A stretch of DNA of 6,841 nucleotides from a bacterium (GCA_037131655.1 JBAXQP010000150.1:1-6841), one strand, 5' to 3'; counted from the stretch's first letter, positions 1 to 6,264 are shown. Translations and numbers: made by a program. Notes: a model not told the origin generated them from the letters alone.

Positions 1-63
1 GGAATGATAGGCTTTACCACTCTCATATCCGATCACTTAGGACGACTGATTAGGGATTCCGAT

Positions 64-98
64 GCTTCGGTAGCAGAGCGAAGCGGCGCTGCCGGAGC
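64..98. repeat. Imperfect fold-back element
   Basis: GCTTCGGTAGC (64-74) can pair with GCTGCCGGAGC (88-98) over 11 positions, two of them G-T wobbles when read as + strand RNA. A nested GCTTCG/CGAAGC pairing (64-69 with 79-84) is an alternative fold. It sits directly before a second short hairpin and the CCCTTCGACTGCGCTCAGGG element, so this may be one composite repeat. There is no T-run after it, which argues against a simple terminator. Confidence 0.45.
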
Positions 99-110
99 TT
101 TTCCGGAAGA

Positions 111-134
111 CCCTTCGACTGCGCTCAGGGTGAC
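111..134. repeat. CCCTTCGACTGCGCTCAGGGTGAC dispersed-repeat element
   Basis: The 20-mer CCCTTCGACTGCGCTCAGGG has complementary ends (CCCT/AGGG) and is followed by TGAC. I recognise this and close variants as intergenic repeats in many uncultured bacterial genomes. That recognition is from memory. Only one copy lies in this window, so repetitiveness cannot be shown here. Confidence 0.45.
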
Positions 135-146
135 GTGAGTTTTGAT

Positions 147-176
147 TGTAGGGGCAGGGCAAGCCCTGCCCCTACA
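147..176. repeat. Perfect 14-bp inverted repeat (REP-like hairpin)
   Basis: TGTAGGGGCAGGGC (147-160) is followed by AA and then its exact reverse complement (163-176). As RNA or single-stranded DNA it would form a very stable GC-rich hairpin with a tiny loop. It has no U-run on either side (TTTTGAT before, TCCGAAAAG after), so it is more like a REP-type mobile repeat than a terminator. The 'TAGGGGCAGGG' type is widespread in intergenic DNA of Armatimonadota, Chloroflexota and similar bacteria, by recollection rather than search. Confidence 0.65.
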
Positions 177-215
177 TCCGAAAAGAAAGATTCAGGAGTT
201 GGCGCTGCGAAGAAC

Positions 216-251
216 TCGATATTAAATCTGGCGAAGGATATAATAGAATTA
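216..251 (+). promoter_or_regulatory. Sigma-70-type promoter giving a probably leaderless sulfatase mRNA
   Basis: A consensus -10 TATAAT lies at 239-244 and a -35-like TCGATA (4 of 6 match to TTGACA) at 216-221, with the ideal 17-bp spacing. Six bases separate the -10 box from the ATG at 251, so the expected transcription start is on, or within a base or two of, the start codon. The only Shine-Dalgarno-like stretch (AAGGA, 234-238) is 12 bases from the ATG and would be upstream of the transcript. Confidence 0.6.
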
Positions 252-1588
252 TGAACACAATTGTTATTTGCCTTGATACGCTTCGGAAGGATGCTTTGGG
301 ATGTTATGGGTCGGATTGGGTGATGTCGCCTTGTATTGACTATTATGCCAAGCGGGCGGTGCGATTTGATTCGGCTTATATCGGTTCATTTCCGACGCTG
401 CCGATGCGTAACGATAGCTTCACGGGTGCGATTAATTGGCCCCATTATGGGTGGGAGAAGCCGAAAGCTGACCAGCCGAAGTTTTCGGAGATTTTGAAAG
501 AGGCAGGTTACTTCACCGGACTAGTCGTTGATACAGAACATATGATTGGCGCCGGATTTCCCGACCACTTCAATGAGTGCCATTTCATCAAGAAAGATGT
601 GGATGACGGCATTAAGCCGGAGGATATCGTGGTGCCCGTTCCGCGCGAGCATTATCGGTCGAACTCGTGGGGATTTCTTAGCGATCGCATGGCAACCTCG
701 CATTATCGGCATGAGGAGGACTGGTTCGTCGCCCGAACCATGATGCGGGCATGTCAATGGCTCGAAGACAACTCCGCGCGTGACAAGTGGTTCTTGTGGG
801 TGGATACGTTCGAAATCCATGAGGATTGGCGGGCGCCTCAGTACTATACCGACCTCTATGCCAAAAATTATACCGGCCCCGATTACACCTATCCGAGTTA
901 TGGTTACACCGACATCTATACCCCTGAAGCCCTTCAGCACATAAGAGATTGTTATGCCGCCGAAGTGACGCTCACTGACCGATGGGTCGGCCATTTGCTG
1001 AGGCAGATTGAGCTGATGGGTCTGTTTGAAAACACGTGCGTGATCCTTTTGTCCGACCATGGAATGTACATCGGTGAGCGCAATCGCTGCGGCAAGCACA
1101 CACTCATCGATTCTGATCCGTGGCCAATGTACGAAGAAATCAGCGCTCTACCGCTCCTCATTTGGACCCCATCCGAAAATGCGCCCAAAATCAGCAACGC
1201 TCTTTGTCAGCCCGCAGACATCTTTCCGACGGTGCTCGATCTCGCCGGAGTATCTTCGCCTCCAACTGACGGCAAATCATGGAAGTCGGTGCTGAATGGC
1301 GAATCAGATACCTGCCATGAGACCATATATTCAACCCGGTTTCATGAGATTATTGAACCTACCGACAGGGAAAATTACCCACCAGTAACGATCGCCACAC
1401 CAACCCATACGGCGATACTGTATACCGGTTCAAAAGAAGCAGAGCTTTATGACCGCAAAACGGACCCAAATCAGACCCGCAATATAGCTAAAGCTAACCC
1501 TGAAGTGATTAAAAAGCTCCAAGCCGAACTCATAGCCTTCTTAAATGCCCATAATGCCGGTGAAGATTACGCTCAAGCATATCTGTAA
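251..1588 (+). CDS. Sulfatase-superfamily hydrolase with Thr at the formylglycine position
   Basis: This 445-residue protein has the alkaline phosphatase/sulfatase fold signature. A metal-binding start DTLRKDALGCYG (D9) is followed by the nucleophile region SFPTLPMRNDSFTG (46-59), a possible substrate-side histidine H190 in FEIHEDW, SDHGMYIGE (metal ligands D269-H270) and GKH (K282-H283). The C-terminus has the usual ELYDRKTDPNQTRNIA motif (about 400-416). In sulfatases the modified residue is Cys or Ser in C/S-x-P-x-R; here the motif is T49-L-P-M-R53, so formylglycine cannot be made. Thr nucleophiles are known in related nucleotide pyrophosphatases and phosphonoacetate hydrolases, so an ester or phosphoester hydrolase is possible. 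The substrate is unknown. There is no signal peptide, so it is probably cytoplasmic. It stands alone on the + strand and ends at a hairpin shared with the convergent genes. Confidence 0.85.
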   Translation: MNTIVICLDTLRKDALGCYGSDWVMSPCIDYYAKRAVRFDSAYIGSFPTLPMRNDSFTGAINWPHYGWEKPKADQPKFSEILKEAGYFTGLVVDTEHMIGAGFPDHFNECHFIKKDVDDGIKPEDIVVPVPREHYRSNSWGFLSDRMATSHYRHEEDWFVARTMMRACQWLEDNSARDKWFLWVDTFEIHEDWRAPQYYTDLYAKNYTGPDYTYPSYGYTDIYTPEALQHIRDCYAAEVTLTDRWVGHLLRQIELMGLFENTCVILLSDHGMYIGERNRCGKHTLIDSDPWPMYEEISALPLLIWTPSENAPKISNALCQPADIFPTVLDLAGVSSPPTDGKSWKSVLNGESDTCHETIYSTRFHEIIEPTDRENYPPVTIATPTHTAILYTGSKEAELYDRKTDPNQTRNIAKANPEVIKKLQAELIAFLNAHNAGEDYAQAYL

Positions 1589-1608
1589 AAGTGGCGTTTA
1601 AATACATA

Positions 1609-1646
1609 TTAGGCAGTCTGGCGGTTTTATCAGCCAGACTGCCTAA
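1609..1646. terminator. Bidirectional terminator between convergent genes
   Basis: TTAGGCAGTCTGGC (1609-1622) and its perfect reverse complement (1633-1646) form a 14-bp stem with a 10-base loop. It lies 20 bases after the sulfatase stop and 19 bases after the stop of the minus-strand UROD-like gene. The downstream sequence is moderately T-rich in both directions (CTGATTTATTC on +, TATGTATTT on minus). The symmetric placement between two convergent stops supports a shared Rho-independent terminator. Confidence 0.8.
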
Positions 1647-1665
1647 CTGATTTATTCTTCGTAGA

Positions 1666-2697
1666 CTACATGTTCGCCAGACAAACTTCTTCCAACACTT
1701 CGCAGGCCGCTTCGATGTTTTCTAATGGGTAGGCGGGTTGGACTTCGAACATGATCATGAAGCCGCCTTTGGGATCGTTTAGCATATTGACGGCGTGTTT
1801 GATGTAGGACTTGACCTCAGCGGGGGTGCCAAAGGGCATAATGACTTGTTGGTCGAGGTCGAGTTTAAAGCAGACTTTACCAATGTAAGTGTCGCGGATG
1901 CCTTCAAGCGTGTTGGCGCGGGATTGGGGGTCGTGGAGGGTCATGCCGCATTCGATAAGCTCATCAACTAGCGATAGCAGATTGCCGTCACAGGAATAAT
2001 AAACGTGCGCTCCCCCTTGCCGACATGCTTGCCAGATGGTTTTGTACCAGGGTTTGACATACTTTCGAAATGCCGCTGGGCTGATCATCGGTCCACGCTG
2101 GGTTCCAATGTCACCATGGAAATTTATCACATCCACCCCAGCACCCGTGAACTTTTCTATCTTCTTCAGGTTATAGTTTTGAACCATCTGGATTAGCTCA
2201 GGCAATCGGGGTTCGTCGGTGGCAAAATCCATCATTAAATTCTCGAATCCACGGAGGGCATAGAGGAGGTCAAAAAGGGTTCCCCCATAACCCATGGTCA
2301 ATTCCCCACGCGTTTTATTCTCAGCAACATTGCGCTTATGTTGTTCCCAATCTGTGCCGCTAATCGGATCCGGCGCTTGGTAATTATCAAATGCGCTCCA
2401 GTCGGCTAAGGGATGACCTACACACTGCCCAAGCAGACCGGTTTGTAGGTTATGCCAAACACACCCCCATTCATCGGTGTAGTATTCGCCTTCCGTATAG
2501 GCAGGTTCAAAATTGTTCCAGTTATAGCTGCCGCGTTCGTAGTTGCCGAATATCTTTGGGTGGCGAATGTAAAGGTCTTCCAAATCCTCCCGATACTTAG
2601 CCCAAGTCGCCCTCAAAGAATTAGCGCCCACCGGTATCCATTCCGGATACCGAAATTCAATCGCCCGCAGAAAATTTTCACGATCACTAATTGGCAT
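1666..2697 (-). CDS. UROD-fold (uroporphyrinogen decarboxylase/corrinoid methyltransferase family) protein
   Basis: The 343-residue protein has the layout of the UROD-like family common in Planctomycetota, Lentisphaerota and Armatimonadota. The N-terminus is RENFLRAIEFRYPEWIPV, then DEWGCVW and a GHPLADW segment (about 75-102), then HGDIGTQRGPMISP (194-207). A YYSCDGN motif (C236, G238) and a C-terminal PLENIEA complete it. The PxxxMRQAGR signature of true heme-pathway HemE is absent, so this is not the housekeeping decarboxylase. Corrinoid methyltransferases such as MtaA bind zinc through His-x-Cys plus a later Cys; here the His position is Y234 and no Cys sits in the GGFMIMFEVQP region, so zinc-dependent methyl transfer is doubtful. 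TAAGG seven bases before the ATG is a modest ribosome site. It is probably the last gene of a three-gene operon. Substrate unknown. Confidence 0.8.
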   Translation of the reverse strand: MPISDRENFLRAIEFRYPEWIPVGANSLRATWAKYREDLEDLYIRHPKIFGNYERGSYNWNNFEPAYTEGEYYTDEWGCVWHNLQTGLLGQCVGHPLADWSAFDNYQAPDPISGTDWEQHKRNVAENKTRGELTMGYGGTLFDLLYALRGFENLMMDFATDEPRLPELIQMVQNYNLKKIEKFTGAGVDVINFHGDIGTQRGPMISPAAFRKYVKPWYKTIWQACRQGGAHVYYSCDGNLLSLVDELIECGMTLHDPQSRANTLEGIRDTYIGKVCFKLDLDQQVIMPFGTPAEVKSYIKHAVNMLNDPKGGFMIMFEVQPAYPLENIEAACEVLEEVCLANM

Positions 2698-2774
2698 GCT
2701 TGAACCTTACCGCAAACCTTCGAGCAGATTCAATATCGATGTGACTTTGAATGGGAAGAATGAAGTTAGGCAGG

Positions 2775-3239
2775 TTACTCCTTCTTCGCCTCGGCTTTTA
2801 CATAGAGCTCTTTGGGGGCGGAGGTGTAGAATTTGAACATGGCGGGGCAGAGCCAGCCTTCGATAGGTGGATTGTCGAGGCGATAGTAGTTGCCGGTTTT
2901 ATCGCCTCTCAGCCATGTCAGTTTGGCTTGATAGTTGGGAAAGGGTTGAGCGGAGAAAGTCAACCGGAAGCCCTTCTTGGCATCTGGGATGTCTTTGACC
3001 AACGCATTAATCATCTCAGGCACACCAGCGATAAACGGTTCTTTATTAAGCCCGGTATTGGGGTCATCGAAGACCCATGTAGCGCTATACCAATAGGGTG
3101 CGATGACAAATATCGAATTGCTGGAAGGCCCCGCTTGGTATTTCGGTTCATAAAGAACTCGCCATCCGATAGCAGCAGCCACTAAAATAAAAAATAAGCA
3201 AAGAAGAACCACCCAACGCACTTTTCCTGCATTTAACAT
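2775..3239 (-). CDS. Membrane-anchored DUF6717-like protein of unknown function
   Basis: This 154-residue protein has one strongly hydrophobic segment (about 9-29) after a short basic N-terminus, so it is a signal anchor or uncleaved signal peptide with the rest outside the cytoplasm. The soluble part carries NSIFVIAPYWYSATWVFDDP (41-60), EPFIAGVPEMI (67-77), GFRLTFSAQPFPNYQ (90-104) and EGWLCPAMFKFY (127-138). I recall this pattern as the DUF6717 family, usually a small soluble protein; the added membrane anchor is the notable point. The family name is from memory and no function is known to me. AAGGAG eight bases before the ATG fixes the start. It lies 50 bp after the 671-aa gene and 77 bp before the UROD-like gene on the same strand, suggesting co-transcription. 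Confidence 0.75.
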   Translation of the reverse strand: MLNAGKVRWVVLLCLFFILVAAAIGWRVLYEPKYQAGPSSNSIFVIAPYWYSATWVFDDPNTGLNKEPFIAGVPEMINALVKDIPDAKKGFRLTFSAQPFPNYQAKLTWLRGDKTGNYYRLDNPPIEGWLCPAMFKFYTSAPKELYVKAEAKKE

Positions 3240-3289
3240 AATCTAATCTCCTTGATGATTTTTTATCAATTCAAAAAGGCCGATTAATT

Positions 3290-5305
3290 CTATTTTAACT
3301 CTTCCAAGTATAGCTCGGCGGTTTCTACTATTTGTTCGAACCAACAACCTTTGGGACAGACCATGGGGAGCCACCAGGCGGTGGGGCGGTGGTCGGGGTG
3401 GGTTAGCCCTTCGCTTGAAAGGATGGCATTGCGCACCAGGTGGATGCGGGCAAGCTCTGCTTCACGGACGATATTTCGTCGTCTCTCACGCATCTTAATC
3501 GCTTCAGGATTACGCTCGCGCTCTTCTCTTTCCTGTCGAATTCGCATGATCTCATCGTGGGCTGCCGCTCTATCTTTAAGAATTGACTTTAACCGGTCAT
3601 CGAATTTGATCTTTCGCATCGCTTCAATCGAGGCAATCTCCATCTCAATTGGGTTCAAATCGTTAAATTCAGTTAGCTTCAGTTGAAGCGGTTGGAGGAT
3701 CGCTCGGAAATTATCGCCCTTTTCTTTCTCCAATTCGACATACTCTCGCTTGTATCGACGGATGCGATCGTAAAGTTCGTTGATATACTCTTGTCCCTGT
3801 TTCTGCTTGGAATGGCGCTGGCTTAGCTCTTGCTGAAGACGGCTATACTCATCCGCCAAAGTTTCCCAATGACCTCCAACTAGCTCCTGGAGAGTACTGA
3901 TCAGGTCGCGAATTCGGTGGGTTTTTGAGATTCGAGCCAATACCTGCTTCTGAGTTTCAACGACTGCCTCCCAACGATGAGCAAAAGAACTTGAACTGAT
4001 TTCTTTCTGCCCGAACGTCTCCGTCAGATGTTCAGGCAGTTGGAACCATGTGCTCGGAACGGTCAGTGAATCCCATGTGTGATATTTGACCCTTAAAATA
4101 GGATTACTATTCAAATTAATGCCATTTGCAGCTAGAATTTCATTCATCTTGCGTGTTCGCCAGACATAACCGGAACCCGTCTCGTTGAAGACAAAAATGA
4201 ACTCATTGGCAAGCATGCTGATAAGGCTGACGGCTTTACCGACCACCGTCGCATGATCGCCAAAGTTTTCGACCAGCACCTCGGCCAGATCATGAACGCT
4301 TCGGATGGGGTGTTTGAGTGTAACAAATCGAGGTTCGGGGGTTAACGCCACTAATTGGTTATCAGTAATCCTGAGCGTGCCGCGGCCATCATTGGGAAGC
4401 ACTAAATCGAAAGGAATCGCTCCTTCGCCGAAGCGATCGAGGGTATAAATCTCCGAGTCGGCAACCGCTTCGTTATAGGCCTTTTCGCATATCGCACGAG
4501 TTTCCGGTCTTAGGAACAGATCGACAAATTCGAACCTGGGAAGCTTTGCTGTTTCCTTGTTCAAAATCAGCATGTGCGCCGAGCATTCGACTTCGAAGTT
4601 CGTCGGTTTGTAACCCAACAGCATCTCGTAAAAATCGCTTATCAAGTGTTGATAGAGTTGTGAGAGGGTCCAGTCTGGGAATTGCTCGGCGTGATCAGTT
4701 ACATTTTTTAATAACCCATCCCCAATCTCCTGTGCCTTTTCTCTGATCTCCTTACTTGTGATTGACTCATAGGTGCCGTTAAAAGCCCATTCAAGAAGTT
4801 CTCTGAGAGGTTCGGCCACTTCTCGAATAGGAAGATTGTGCGGAACCAGGGTCGAATCGCCGGTATAGACCAGTCCGCGCCAACCCCACGCCTCCGTGAT
4901 TTGTTCGAGCAAGACTTCGCGTCCACCGGAGTAATACCGCGCGACCCGGTCAATGGGAACTCCCGCCTGTTGATAGCGTTCACGAGTGATAACCGTCTCA
5001 CTGCCGAACAGCCTCGCAACTTCGCACGCCGCCGACCAGAGACCGCGTGTGGAAGCGTCGTTATGGGGGACAATTATAAACTTGTGCTCGTCGACATGAG
5101 CGGTTTTAAGCTTCGCAAAGTAATCGGTATCGTGGATGCCAGCGATCATGGTGGTCTGCATGCCCAATTGATCGAGCATGAGTCGAATACTGGCCTTCAT
5201 CGGCTCATCCCAGAAGATAGTTTGACCCAAAGACAGCAACTTAACGCCCGGACAGCGCTCGTTAAGCTCTCCTAATATCTTTGGAACCGATGGGTCAAAT
5301 TTCAT
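3290..5305 (-). CDS. Large protein of unknown function with C-terminal coiled coil (671 aa)
   Basis: I do not recognise this family. I chose the ATG at 5305 (MKFDPSVPKI), nine bases after GGAGGA; an in-frame TTG directly before it, six bases from the same site, is an alternative. Residues 1 to about 190 look like an alpha/beta domain with possible polar sites: GQTIFWDEPMK (27-37), AGIHDTDYF (55-63, with H58, D59, D61) and VPHNDASTRG (79-88). The middle part (about 190-450) is globular. From about 455 to 620 it is highly charged and helical, rich in E, R, K and Q, consistent with long coiled coils. It ends in a Trp/Cys motif, WWLPMVCPKGCWF (about 640-656). There is no signal peptide or membrane segment, so it is probably cytoplasmic. 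It leads a probable operon with a small membrane protein and a UROD-like protein. Reading frame and codon use look genuine. Confidence 0.8.
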   Translation of the reverse strand: MKFDPSVPKILGELNERCPGVKLLSLGQTIFWDEPMKASIRLMLDQLGMQTTMIAGIHDTDYFAKLKTAHVDEHKFIIVPHNDASTRGLWSAACEVARLFGSETVITRERYQQAGVPIDRVARYYSGGREVLLEQITEAWGWRGLVYTGDSTLVPHNLPIREVAEPLRELLEWAFNGTYESITSKEIREKAQEIGDGLLKNVTDHAEQFPDWTLSQLYQHLISDFYEMLLGYKPTNFEVECSAHMLILNKETAKLPRFEFVDLFLRPETRAICEKAYNEAVADSEIYTLDRFGEGAIPFDLVLPNDGRGTLRITDNQLVALTPEPRFVTLKHPIRSVHDLAEVLVENFGDHATVVGKAVSLISMLANEFIFVFNETGSGYVWRTRKMNEILAANGINLNSNPILRVKYHTWDSLTVPSTWFQLPEHLTETFGQKEISSSSFAHRWEAVVETQKQVLARISKTHRIRDLISTLQELVGGHWETLADEYSRLQQELSQRHSKQKQGQEYINELYDRIRRYKREYVELEKEKGDNFRAILQPLQLKLTEFNDLNPIEMEIASIEAMRKIKFDDRLKSILKDRAAAHDEIMRIRQEREERERNPEAIKMRERRRNIVREAELARIHLVRNAILSSEGLTHPDHRPTAWWLPMVCPKGCWFEQIVETAELYLEELK

Positions 5306-5601
5306 CAACCAATTTCCTCCCAACCATCCGCGAATCGCGTAGGAATCATATTATGACCTAATATTTTAACTCAGCCGCTAATTTCCTTGCTATCACTAAT
5401 ATATTTACATAATAGCTAGCTTGTATATCCCGTTTTATCCCGCCTGAACTCAACAAACGCATCCTGATGAAAGGAAGAGAGGGGGAGGTAATCCGGTAAG
5501 CACGAGACACCCCTTGGAATCACACAGTTAACTATAACCTAAATAGTACAGGCAACCCATAGGGGTCGCCTGTAGGTTTATTATTTTCCAGCTAACCAAT
5601 C
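5306..5601. other. AT-rich intergenic region upstream of the 671-aa gene
   Basis: No convincing gene is present in these 296 bases. They hold the ferritin terminator hairpin (5548-5573), a direct repeat TATCCCG at 5426-5432 and 5436-5442 (period 10), an AGCTAGCT palindrome (about 5414-5421) and a CGCGA-A-TCGCG palindrome (5329-5339). A possible -10 box for the 671-aa gene (CATAAT, minus strand, 5350-5355) has no matching -35. The promoter of the operon must lie here, but I cannot place it firmly. Confidence 0.5.
5548..5573 (-). terminator. Probable Rho-independent terminator of the ferritin gene
   Basis: Read on the minus strand, an 11-bp stem ACAGGCGACCC / GGGTTGCCTGT closes a 4-base loop about 28 bases after the ferritin stop. 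One position is a G-U wobble in the minus-strand RNA but an A-C mismatch in plus-strand RNA, which favours function on the minus strand. AACCTA/TAGGTT can extend the stem across a bulge. The tail (ACTATTTAGG) is only partly T-rich, which lowers confidence. Confidence 0.6.
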
Positions 5602-6123
5602 CTAAGGCGCTGCTGTAGTATTGGCGGCGAGGGTTAGGACTCGTTTGGCAAGTTCTCGGTCTATGAAGAATAGAGCGCCTTTATCATCTCCGATTAACTT
5701 TAGATCCTGGATGATTGCGTCTGCAGAGGAAAGTTCTTCGACTTGTTCGGTCACGAACCACTCTAGAAAGATACTGGACGCGTGGTCCTTCTCTGCGATT
5801 GCCAGACTGCTGAGTTCGTTGATAGAAGCCGTTACCTTCTCCTCATGCGCAAAAGCATCTTCAAATGCCGCAAGAGGACTTTTCCAGGTTGATGGCGGAG
5901 CATCGATGGCAAAGAGCGTGACTTTGGCTCGTCGATCGAGGAGCTGATCAAAGAATTTCATCGAATGGATCATTTCTTCTTGCGCCTGAATTCGAAGCCA
6001 GTTGGCAAATCCTTTCAGGTTGATATCATTGAAGTGGGCAGACATTGCCATATACAGATAGTACGAATACAACTCCATATTGAGCTGCTTCTGTAGAGCT
6101 TCATGCATTTTTTTACCGATCAC
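5602..6123 (-). CDS. ftnA: Bacterial non-heme ferritin (iron storage)
   Basis: This is a 173-residue four-helix-bundle ferritin that oxidises Fe(II) and stores it as a ferric core in a 24-subunit cytoplasmic shell. The start is GTG at 6123, six bases after a strong AAGGAGG; a longer reading upstream would run through the tRNA gene and is spurious. With this start the ferroxidase residues fall at E. coli FtnA numbering: E17, Y24, E50, H53, E94, Q127 and E130, with E126 and E129 also present. The heme-binding Met of bacterioferritin is not evident, so this is ferritin rather than Bfr. It lies 65 bp downstream of a tRNA-Arg gene on the same strand, and no clear promoter or Fur box is visible in that gap. 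Read-through from the tRNA promoter is therefore possible. A hairpin may mask its ribosome site. Confidence 0.93.
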   Translation of the reverse strand: MIGKKMHEALQKQLNMELYSYYLYMAMSAHFNDINLKGFANWLRIQAQEEMIHSMKFFDQLLDRRAKVTLFAIDAPPSTWKSPLAAFEDAFAHEEKVTASINELSSLAIAEKDHASSIFLEWFVTEQVEELSSADAIIQDLKLIGDDKGALFFIDRELAKRVLTLAANTTAAP

Positions 6124-6129
6124 GGGAAT

Positions 6130-6161
6130 CCTCCTTATATGCAAATGGTATTGATAGGAGG
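6130..6161 (-). promoter_or_regulatory. Ferritin ribosome binding site inside a potential hairpin
   Basis: In the minus-strand mRNA the Shine-Dalgarno AAGGAGG (6136-6130) is preceded by CCTCCT (6161-6156), which is exactly complementary to AGGAGG. The six-pair, GC-rich stem can grow by two A-T pairs past a one-base bulge, leaving a 15-base loop. If formed, it would hide the ribosome site. The complementarity is seen directly; the regulatory role is inference. Confidence 0.45.
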
Positions 6162-6188
6162 CGGTAGGAAAGTATCTTCCATAAAGAG

Positions 6189-6261
6189 TACGGACGAGTG
6201 GATTCGAACCACCGACTTCTTTCTCCGGAGGAAAGCGCTCTATCCACTGAGCTACGCCCGC
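6189..6261 (-). tRNA. tRNA-Arg (anticodon CCG)
   Basis: A 73-base cloverleaf reads on the minus strand. The 7-bp acceptor stem is GCGGGCG/CGTCCGT (two G-U pairs) with discriminator A. The D arm is GCTC-AGTGGATA-GAGC, the anticodon arm CTTTC-CTCCGGA-GAAAG, the variable loop AAGTC and the T arm GGTGG-TTCGAAT-CCACT. The anticodon CCG (plus-strand bases 6226-6228) reads the Arg codon CGG. The 3' CCA is not encoded (CTC follows), so it must be added by a nucleotidyltransferase. Confidence 0.96.
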
Positions 6262-6264
6262 CTG

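Larger units (their letters stand above)
1..250. other. Non-coding region with fold-back repeats upstream of the sulfatase gene
   Basis: I see no credible coding sequence here. From about 61 to 176 the region is a run of inverted repeats: an imperfect stem (64-98), a CCGGA/TCCGG hairpin (about 92-105), a CCCTTCGACTGCGCTCAGGG element (111-130) and a perfect 14-bp hairpin (147-176). The last two resemble short dispersed repeats common in environmental bacterial genomes. The final 35 bases hold the sulfatase promoter. An upstream gene beyond the left edge may end near here, but nothing visible proves it. Confidence 0.6.

Noticed and set aside
5306..5323. Upstream TTG starts of the 671-aa gene (5323 and 5308)
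   Set aside because: The TTG at 5323 lies upstream of and overlaps the Shine-Dalgarno region. The TTG at 5308 is possible by spacing, but an ATG follows immediately at 5305.
5462..5500. Hammerhead-like ribozyme suggested by CTGATGAAAGG
   Set aside because: The CTGATGA is present, but the second conserved GAAA core and the flanking stems are not in the required arrangement.
5400..5580. A plus-strand small RNA from about 5420 ending at the 5548-5573 hairpin
   Set aside because: Only a weak promoter (TTGCTA with 15-bp spacing to CATAAT) is seen, and the hairpin pairs better as minus-strand RNA (G-U instead of A-C), so the ferritin terminator explains it.
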